DNA of 64,000 nt from Theristus sp. LFF4_11 (Eukaryota; Nematoda; Chromadorea; Monhysterida; Xyalidae). Of this stretch, positions 62,801-64,000 are shown piece after piece. Below the pieces are notes generated by a model. That model had not been told where the DNA came from, searched no databases, and saw only the letters and a list, made by a program, of their open reading frames with translations. The stretch is taken from the NCBI GenBank assembly GCA_030248135.1, contig JASANC010005541.1, positions 1 to 64,000 on the forward strand, read 5' to 3'. A program made the translations under genes and the position numbers. How positions within the stretch are numbered: the stretch's first letter is position 1; the number at the start of each line of letters is the position of its first letter.

Positions 62801-63954
62801 AAAACAACAAATCAAACATTACTAAATAATTACTCCGCCATGAAACTCACGACAAGCACCAGTGCCGCCAGCGTCGCAGAATGGAGTGCTACCAAAACAA
62901 TCAGCTTGTACGCATTCACCTAAATGAATAAAATACAGGGTGTTACAGAAGTAGTGGGTAGGTGTTTGAAGCGTTATTTCTCGAGTTGTGTTGAACTATA
63001 TTCAATAAAATTTTTGACAGTTGTTCAGAAAGACTTAAATTAGATTTGTGCAAAATTTCAGAAAAATTCATTGTATTGCACCGGCGTAAAACATTAGCTT
63101 GTATGCAGCCGAATCGTTGCATGCATGAATACAAAATGTTTTTTTAATCCGATGTGTTTGTTTTTGTTTTATATTTACCGGCTTTTGGAACGTGTTAGAC
63201 CTTTTGGAACCAACGTACATGCGCGTACTTACATGCCCGTGGCGGATACATTGAAGCTCATGCTGGACACTTTGAGAAGTTTGATTGAGTTGACTGTTGT
63301 CGTTGCTGTTGATGCTTGCTGTTATCGCCACACACATTTTTAAGTGTTCTTTTGAACTTTTGCATTGAGTGTTGTTTTTGTTGTCCGGTGGTATCGTGTG
63401 ATCTAGTATTTTCTTTTCTGTTTTTGAAACTTTTTCTGTTCTGCTCTGCAGATATTCCTAAATAACTATCTAAAATTTCGTTAGTAAAGGTTCAATACAA
63501 CTCGAGCAATAACGCGTCAAACACTTCTTACCCACTTCTTCTGAAACACCCTGTACATTACAAAAAAAGAATAACCACGCATGCATCTGCAATGGATCAA
63601 TTGCTGAGAGTTTCTTTTACAGATCTTCATTTTCGCAAGAATTTTTAGCCATCCTAGAAAAGGTAGATTTTTTCAAACAGAAGCTGCAGACGTACGGCAC
63701 ACTCTTGTAGATTCGATGTCACAAAACGGCGTTGGTTGCGCGCACTGTTGGTTCATTGTACATTGAACTGGAGCAATTATTTTGATATTCATATTTGAAA
63801 CTAGTATTCATGTTGAATATTGGTAGCGATAATCTGAAAATGCGTGACTCACCGCAAGTGTTATCACCACCAAGATAATCTGCGTAACACGATAAACCAG
63901 CAGCATTTCCTTGATTGAATAAGGCAGCGCAATGAAAATCCATGTAGCATTGAA
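23817..63954 (-). CDS. Giant modular extracellular lectin gene (partial at both ends)
   Basis: About 62 exons read from 63,954 down to 23,817, roughly 1,830 codons. Neither start nor stop is inside. The modules, 5' to 3', are: two Cys exons (63853-63954, 63696-63767); a 23-micro-exon array (59633-62919); single Cys exons (57477-57542, 50642-50704); fifteen exons from 50038 to 46687, one of them a trefoil domain; 45742-45807, 45361-45390, 44953-45192, 44746-44808, 43276-43347, 43095-43157 and 42800-42862; CTLD1; 36896-36967 and 35763-35828; CTLD2; 31816-31887; CTLD3; 23817-23885. All introns outside the CTLDs are phase 1, so exons can be shuffled or duplicated without a frame change, as in mosaic extracellular proteins. 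The small modules have a C-x5-6-C-x5-12-C-x5-10-C pattern (often EC..D..C). A secreted or cell-surface glycan-binding protein is likely. It may be more than one transcript; continuity is inferred from phase. Confidence 0.8.
24429..24690. mobile_element. MITE family E, copy 3 (best-preserved)
   Basis: 262 bp. Perfect inverted ends CCGTAAAGTCTTGCATATAA and TTATATGCAAGACTTTACGG, with TA on both sides (24427-24428 and 24691-24692). It is inserted in the left TIR of J1, and the right TIR supplies the empty site. Confidence 0.9.
24705..25075 (-). mobile_element. Foldback family C, one-armed copy
   Basis: CTCGTGTACTATTCCGGCCC and about six GAATTCCGGCCCG-type units, then 'ttaaaccacacgaagtgatt' and internal sequence matching 7,050-7,370 inverted, up to 'ggaacctacaaca'. 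The second arm is missing. Confidence 0.75.
25475..25729 (+). pseudogene. Transposase 3' remnant (IS630/Tc1-mariner related)
   Basis: A frame containing LWVWGHLKKFVYRSEPSSVD and a following helix, typical of the C-terminal part of the insect-type mariner-like transposases ('LWGYLK..VY...P.....L'). The end duplicates in inverted orientation at 25,109-25,330 (KVIVSFKHRLSSFIENNG versus KVIVSFKHRMSAFTENNG). The catalytic core is absent, so this is a dead palindromic derivative. Confidence 0.7.
26040..26810. repeat. Inverted-repeat element (family Q)
   Basis: The left block 'accctgataaggttcaaacg' is mirrored at the right by 'cgtttgaacctgaccagggt'. The interior is AT-rich with 'gagtgtttgtatggatgaat' and its inverse. 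Half a copy lies at 22,250-22,450. Ends and duplication are not resolved. Confidence 0.55.
26925..27385. mobile_element. G-rich MITE family D, copy 2
   Basis: 461 bp between TA dinucleotides. Ends CCGTATTACCCCC and GGGGGTAATACGG. G runs of 10 or more at 26,997-27,030 and 27,340-27,366. It lies 108 bp beyond the donor of CTLD3 exon 3. Confidence 0.85.
27493..30268 (-). CDS. CTLD3: three-exon C-type lectin-like domain (EPN)
   Basis: Exons are 30042-30268 (phase 1 to 0), 28918-29106 (0 to 0) and 27493-27583 (0 to 1). Exon 1 has the first Cys pair region, ETCILVHG, and helix 2 with DDARAAC and RRLVWIHDE. Exon 2 has the conserved FVGARQ, LKWQW and LWHTGEPNNS. Exon 3 has EDCSTFDHLMNDFPC and CYICEYGE. 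By family knowledge, EPN plus a downstream ND (calcium ligand) predicts mannose-type sugar binding. Fold and exon plan match CTLD1 and CTLD2. Intron 2 carries mariner-like element K. Confidence 0.85.
27627..28703. mobile_element. Mariner-like element K with ~220-bp TIRs and transposase relic
   Basis: A 1,077-bp element between TA dinucleotides. The ends CAGGGTGAGCCAAAAAAGG and ...CCTTTTTTGGCTCTCCCTG are inverted, and similarity continues ~220 bp inward. At 28,175 the frame MVKWTAEQRVWSAG resembles the N-terminal helix-turn-helix of insect-type mariner-like transposases, then hits stops. The last CTLD3 exon ends 44 bp away. Confidence 0.8.
30269..31815 (-). other. Intron of the lectin gene, nothing recognised
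   Basis: A 1.5-kb intron between CTLD3 exon 1 and exon 31816-31887. No tandem array, inverted ends or transposase remnant was seen. Short open frames on both strands lack splice context. Confidence 0.5.
31816..31887 (-). CDS. Cys-module exon between CTLD2 and CTLD3
   Basis: 72 bp, phase 1 to 1, acceptor 'cccatttgcag', donor 'TGCG|gtacgt'. Encodes CESDSDCAQSATGTKC, then ILATGKC, with the four-cysteine pattern. Confidence 0.8.
32533..33880 (-). CDS. CTLD2: three-exon C-type lectin-like domain (QPD)
   Basis: Exons are 33681-33880 (phase 1 to 0), 32743-32955 (0 to 0) and 32533-32620 (0 to 1). Exon 1 has QASCHLVI and helix 2, FDAALAAC with GGRLAWVTD. Exon 2 has WVGARQ, WHWVHASG and TTPAQPDDAGG. 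Exon 3 has IEDCGTVFNEMSDEDC and CYMCEYGE. The tripeptide at the EPN position is QPD, which in CTLDs usually means galactose-type binding. The first intron contains a family N repeat at 33,000-33,235 and another at 33,345-33,540. Confidence 0.85.
33000..33235. repeat. Family N repeat, copy 3 (with a second at 33,345-33,540)
   Basis: Inverted counterpart of 21,565-21,800, with TGACGTCA near both ends and 'gtgggacacgtttaaaaaaatagg' at the right. A related unit with ends 'aaacgtgtagggcc' and 'ggcacgttcgaatgaa' follows 110 bp later. Confidence 0.7.
34020..35655. mobile_element. Older foldback element (family C-like) split by B2
   Basis: Flanking B2 are GGCCC-spaced units on the left ('tacggccctctaattgcggtcc') and on the right ('tggtccaaagaactctggcc'). 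The motif 'agtaaaccacgtgtggtgat' follows, the counterpart of the family C junction, then an inverted array 'gaaatcgaacgggccgcaatg'. This looks like a diverged foldback into which B2 jumped. Outer borders are approximate. Confidence 0.55.
34070..35427. mobile_element. Foldback (Mutator-type) element B2
   Basis: 1,358 bp, inverted relative to B1. Ends GGGTCGGTCTCAAATTGG and ...CCAGTTTGAGACGATCCC, with 15-bp CTCAATCTGGCTCGG arrays at both ends. A perfect 9-bp duplication GTTCGATTC flanks it (34061-34069 and 35428-35436). Inside, 34,537-34,980 differs from B1 and starts 'gtacagagtggtcctaaag', possibly a further nested insertion. Confidence 0.9.
35763..35828 (-). CDS. Cys-module exon
   Basis: 66 bp, phase 1 to 1, acceptor 'ggccgtttcag', donor 'TGTG|gttagt'. 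Encodes ECVDNSHCSGATPICSSNNQ, then C. The spacing is close to exons 42,800 and 43,095. Confidence 0.82.
35908..36361. mobile_element. G-rich MITE family D, copy 3 (inverted)
   Basis: 454 bp, ends CCGTATTACCCCC and ...GGGGGTAATAAGG, flanked by TA. C runs on this strand. It starts 79 bp from the acceptor side of exon 35,763-35,828. Confidence 0.82.
36896..36967 (-). CDS. Cys-module exon downstream of CTLD1
   Basis: 72 bp, phase 1 to 1, acceptor 'ccagaatttcag', donor 'TGCG|gttagt'. Encodes SCGGSDNQCASMTPNVRC, then NTDLC. Confidence 0.8.
37075..37510. repeat. Degenerate G-rich family D copy
   Basis: Left end CCGTATTACCTCTAATAAAC with CCCCCATGGGGG. Long G runs at 37,140-37,170 and 37,428-37,500. 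The right TIR is not recognisable. Confidence 0.6.
38271..41126 (+). mobile_element. Family A composite repeat, second copy (empty site, truncated)
   Basis: Begins ATCTAAAAATGCGTGAGACG after AATATT. The inverted block closes at about 39,301 with AGATAATATT. It lacks the Polinton-like insertion: 38,590-38,605 reads continuously through CGCAAG. The 148-bp array spans 39,350-40,640, with a foreign ~85-bp stretch at about 39,825-39,910. The 175-bp units follow until 41,126, where the sequence switches inside 'aaaattaacccat' to a family D fragment. Confidence 0.8.
41127..41199 (+). repeat. Family D right-end fragment
   Basis: GGGGATTATTCGGAAACTTG through TTTAATGGGGGTAATACGG, the right end of family D, fused directly to truncated family A. 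Confidence 0.75.
41283..41465. repeat. hAT-like family G right-end fragment
   Basis: Shares 'ttggtgtcacgggacccca' and 'gcgcaacttcgtgctagggg' with the elements at 20,439 and 52,265, and ends with a degenerate CCTCATCTTTGGTGCTG. Confidence 0.65.
41508..41700. mobile_element. PIF/Harbinger-like MITE (family P), copy 2
   Basis: 193 bp, ends AGGCCAGTTCATGCAC and ...GCGCATGAATTGGCCT, flanked by TAA (41505-41507 and 41701-41703). The interior has CACGTCACGTCACGGCACGT-like repeats. Confidence 0.78.
41754..42724 (-). CDS. CTLD1: C-type lectin-like domain (EPN), third exon doubtful
   Basis: Exon 1 is 42531-42724 (phase 1 to 0), with LSCIAIVIPSS, FAQAHAAC and GGRLVWITD. Exon 2 is 41863-42054 (0 to 0), with CIVGARQ, LHWRWVHAD and LWYTNEPNDAAN. 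EPN predicts mannose-type binding. The matching third exon is weak: 41754-41790 (acceptor 'aaaatgcag') gives TEHQCFMFDAQI in a frame whose phase fits (0 to 1), but the usual ND..C and CxxCEYGE are absent. Either this copy of the fold is truncated or the true third exon lies elsewhere before 36,967. Confidence 0.72.
42800..43347 (-). CDS. Three Cys-module exons upstream of CTLD1
   Basis: Exons 43276-43347 (CNTNAHCAPVPFC...HVC), 43095-43157 (ECLDNTACSGSTPHCVNNQC) and 42800-42862 (ECTDDTHCAGNTPFCVSNQC). All are phase 1 to 1, with acceptors ending 'ttgcag' or 'tttcag'. The two shorter ones are close paralogues of 35,763-35,828. Confidence 0.85.
43492..44269. mobile_element. Tc1/mariner-like MITE family F, copy 1
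   Basis: 778 bp between TA dinucleotides. Ends CAGTCAAACTCAATAAAATG and ...CATTTTATTGAGTTCGACTG. Inverted arms run about 230 bp, and the middle has GACGACGACGTCGTCG palindromes at both sides. No transposase. A second copy is at 57,823-58,620. Confidence 0.85.
44746..44808 (-). CDS. Cys-module exon
   Basis: 63 bp, phase 1 to 1, acceptor 'caacttgcag', donor 'TGCC|gtaagt'. Encodes VDDNECSGPTPRCDLTDGRC. It has three cysteines; a fourth is supplied across the junction if the previous exon ends 'CAAT'. Confidence 0.78.
44953..45192 (-). CDS. 80-residue exon, unrecognised Cys/aromatic domain
   Basis: 240 bp, phase 1 to 1 if the donor is 'CAAT|gttcgt'. Acceptor 'gcttgaattgcag'. Encodes CTAEVQTGSATVYSF, CCGTVTVGC, HTLVLTDAQ and FTYSCVDNNWQSTMF ... 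DC. Regular beta-like alternation and an internal CC pair suggest a compact disulfide domain that I do not recognise. If the donor is ignored the frame reaches TAG at 44,939. The symmetric phase and the junction T+GT, which restores a Cys, favour splicing. Confidence 0.65.
45361..45807 (-). CDS. Two Cys-module exons, one only 30 bp
   Basis: Exon 45742-45807 encodes ECVNNLQCPSATSVCMSNAC (phase 1 to 1). Exon 45361-45390 is a 30-bp micro-exon, acceptor 'tttttatttcag', donor 'TGCA|gtaaga', encoding CNTIDPTPC. The latter is short but has clean splice sites and correct phase. Confidence 0.72.
45841..46247. mobile_element. hAT-like MITE (family H) with 8-bp duplication
   Basis: A 407-bp AT-rich element that starts TAGGGATGAAAAAAAACCG and contains inverted 'aaaccggtttcttttca' blocks. 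AGTGACAC is duplicated at 45833-45840 and 46248-46255. A related sequence appears to sit inside the large hAT element at about 56,604-57,030. Confidence 0.7.
46255..46294 (-). pseudogene. Broken Cys-module exon next to the family H insertion
   Basis: After acceptor 'gcccgcag' the frame starts (E)CTDDMPS like its neighbours, but the next cysteine (YDDMC) is in another frame, as if one base was lost or gained. No good donor follows. The family H element starts within 10 bp. Probably a dead exon skipped by splicing. Confidence 0.4.
46687..50038 (-). CDS. Cluster of 15 phase-1 Cys-module exons including a trefoil
   Basis: 5' to 3': 49961-50038, 49652-49723, 49468-49557, 49315-49398, 49108-49215, 48803-48877, 48411-48485, 48183-48251, 47988-48077, 47842-47922, 47477-47605 (trefoil), 47250-47315, 47083-47148, 46890-46958 and 46687-46767. 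All are multiples of three and phase 1 to 1. Typical modules are ECTMNAHCAAINSG..., QCVEDEHCSSSGEFC and ECTSDSDCTANNN.... They resemble the short EC..D..C repeats of many secreted eukaryotic proteins. 49652-49723 and 49961-50038 have a slightly different spacing (CINHVCLTGSRC, CVPGSMCENDMC). The exons lie 60-300 bp apart with few mobile elements, unlike the rest of the gene. Confidence 0.85.
47477..47605 (-). CDS. Trefoil (P-type) domain exon
   Basis: 129 bp, 43 codons, phase 1 to 1. Shows CDVTGTKVSCG, NECVADKGCCYDD and PNCYAPG. The order C...R/K-x-x-C-G...x-C-x-x-x-G-C-C-Y/F-D...C-Y/F is the trefoil signature with six cysteines. Trefoil domains are secreted, protease-resistant and often found with mucins or glycosidases. 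Only one copy is seen. Confidence 0.85.
48960..49100. repeat. Family N fragment in lectin-gene intron
   Basis: Contains 'attcaaacgtgtcggtctgaattgacgtcat' and 'acacgttcgattaaatccac', the end motifs of family N. Confidence 0.5.
50642..50704 (-). CDS. Cys-module exon
   Basis: 63 bp, phase 1 to 1, acceptor 'attcatgtttcag', donor 'AAAG|gtcagt'. Encodes GCTSDSECTGVLVCESNEC. Confidence 0.82.
50990..51780 (+). pseudogene. 5'-truncated LINE 3' end (reverse-transcriptase C-terminal region)
   Basis: Two overlapping frames with a shift near 51,390 encode the region after the RT palm of non-LTR retrotransposons: LFRSVLLHGCAPAYPIYNK, KLESTQKFACRLLT and, in the other frame, YNLLDQSIVNLPISAFKRA. TAA at 51,609. 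The 3' UTR ends at about 51,778 in 'aataaaactgaactgaactg', a short tandem tail of the kind used by CR1/L2-type LINEs. It is a dead copy, antisense to the lectin gene, in an intron. Confidence 0.75.
52265..57115. mobile_element. hAT-like element G1 carrying an inverted satellite
   Basis: 4,851 bp. Ends CAGTACCGAAGATGA and TCATCTTCGGTACTG, with a perfect 8-bp duplication CACAAAAC (52257-52264 and 57116-57123). An 8-bp duplication with CA-ended short TIRs fits hAT. The subterminal blocks at 52,430-52,640 and 56,060-56,290 are inverted copies of each other ('aaattttttgttgcgatttc'). No transposase. The core is a satellite array that changes orientation at about 55,215. A probable nested element lies at 56,604-57,030. 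Confidence 0.85.
52640..56060. repeat. ~150-bp satellite inside hAT element, with orientation switch
   Basis: About 17 monomers containing 'aaatcgaggtcgctgagtcc' and 'ggcctctatagggacg' run one way to about 55,215, then about 6 run the other way to 56,060. Monomers around 53-54 kb are very similar and those near the switch are more diverged. The array produces several long but meaningless open frames on the minus strand. Confidence 0.92.
57477..57542 (-). CDS. Cys-module exon resembling the micro-exons
   Basis: 66 bp, phase 1 to 1, acceptor 'gtaaatttacag', donor 'TGCG|gtaagt'. Encodes GCVPNDCTVPTPVCNSATGA, then C. It is the nearest relative of the array exons (C-x4-DCT..TP.C...TGAC) and lies 2.1 kb downstream of them. 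Confidence 0.85.
57595..57680 (-). repeat. Foldback C fragment
   Basis: Short tract with 'cgaaattccggcccgaagag' and 'acgaagtgatttttgg', one eroded arm of family C. Confidence 0.6.
57823..58620. mobile_element. Tc1/mariner-like MITE family F, copy 2
   Basis: 798 bp, ends CAGTCGAACTCAATAAAATG and ...CATTTTATTGAGTTCGACTG, flanked by TA (57821-57822 and 58621-58622). GACGTCGTCGTCGTCGTCGT tract at about 58,375-58,395. No coding sequence. Confidence 0.88.
58940..59265 (+). mobile_element. Foldback family C, one-armed copy
   Basis: 'gtttaatattgttcgtgctggcga' followed by about 14 imperfect GGGCCGGAATTCTCC units and ending CGGAATTGTACCCCCC, the right arm of family C. The opposite arm is absent; a family D scrap (58,897-58,926) precedes it. 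Confidence 0.75.
59633..62919 (-). CDS. Tandem array of 23 micro-exons encoding 24-residue Cys repeats
   Basis: Exon low ends: 59633, 59775, 59920, 60065, 60221, 60366, 60511, 60656, 60802, 60947, 61103, 61248, 61393, 61539, 61690, 61835, 61985, 62130, 62275, 62417, 62562, 62707 and 62851. Length 72 bp (first and last listed 69 bp), phase 1 to 1, acceptor 'catttag|GTGAATG', donor 'TGTC|gtgagt' or 'TGTC|gtaagt'. The module reads ECVQADCTGTNTPFC, then DAGNTGAC, then R across the junction; QSD alternates with QAD. Introns of ~73 bp are nearly identical too, so whole exon-intron units were duplicated. Every sixth unit matches best, an 882-bp higher-order period. Total about 550 residues with four Cys per 24, predicting a rod of small disulfide-linked units. 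Confidence 0.92.
62936..63553. mobile_element. Mariner-like MITE L in a micro-exon intron
   Basis: 618 bp. The ends CAGGGTGTTACAGAAGTAG and ...CTTCTTCTGAAACACCCTG are inverted, with TA on both sides (62934-62935 and 63554-63555). Removing it restores 'aataaaatacattacaaaaa', the sequence found intact in a sister intron near 61,475. Confidence 0.85.
63696..63954 (-). CDS. Two Cys-module exons upstream of the micro-exon array
   Basis: 63853-63954 (102 bp) encodes QCYMDFHCAALFNQGNAA, GLSCYADYLGGDNTC. 63696-63767 (72 bp) encodes QCTMNQQCAQPTPFCDIEST, RVC. Both are phase 1 to 1, with acceptors 'atttcttttag' and 'attgctccag'. The gene continues beyond the window in the 5' direction. Confidence 0.85.
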
Positions 63955-64000
63955 CTAAAAGAAATATTTTGTTGATTTCACTCGGCGAACCACCACAAAT

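Noticed and set aside
59633..62919. Regular ~70-bp repeats with ~73-bp spacers that resemble a CRISPR array
   Set aside because: Both 'repeat' and 'spacer' are conserved, each repeat is an in-frame exon with splice sites, and the genome is eukaryotic.

Overview
The window is nuclear DNA from an intron-rich, repeat-rich eukaryote. Introns have GT-AG ends. The mix of C-type lectin (CTLD) and trefoil domains, a GH27 glycosidase, tRNA-derived SINEs, a LINE 3' end, and Tc1/mariner-, hAT-, PIF/Harbinger-, Mutator/foldback- and Polinton-like DNA elements points to an animal or a unicellular relative of animals. I cannot name the species. I see no bacterial genes, rRNA, intact tRNA gene or CRISPR array.

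Layout. (1) 1-1,400: 3' part of a satellite-bearing composite repeat (family A), an interspersed repeat (R) and a small TA-flanked MITE (E). (2) 1,535-9,239, plus strand: the 3' eight visible exons of a GH27 alpha-galactosidase / alpha-N-acetylgalactosaminidase gene. The 5' end lies outside the window, and one intron holds a SINE that is itself split by a foldback element. (3) 10,079-21,545, plus strand: an unrecognised membrane-protein gene with two Cys-containing two-exon modules and a C-terminal transmembrane exon. Its last intron is swollen by an 8.5-kb family A copy that contains a 4.9-kb Polinton-like element carrying a C2H2 zinc-finger ORF. (4) 23,817-63,954 and beyond, minus strand: one very large modular extracellular-protein gene. 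I can place about 62 exons, roughly 1,830 codons. Almost all introns outside the CTLDs are phase 1. The modules are short four-cysteine repeats, one trefoil domain, an unknown 80-residue domain and three CTLDs with EPN, QPD and EPN motifs. At 59.6-62.9 kb, 23 near-identical 69-72-bp micro-exons repeat every ~145 bp with an 882-bp six-exon higher-order period.

The introns hold a dense, often nested set of transposons. For several of them the window itself contains the empty site in another copy: the Polinton-like element (6-bp duplication), foldback B1 in a SINE (9 bp), an hAT element in repeat R (8 bp), MITE E in a mariner TIR (TA), and a mariner-like MITE in a micro-exon intron (TA). Two satellites with ~150-bp monomers sit inside mobile elements.

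The GH27 enzyme would act on terminal alpha-linked Gal or GalNAc, and the lectin gene would bind sugars outside the cell. The sequence shows no regulatory link between them. All gene models come from reading splice sites and codon phase by eye, without transcripts.
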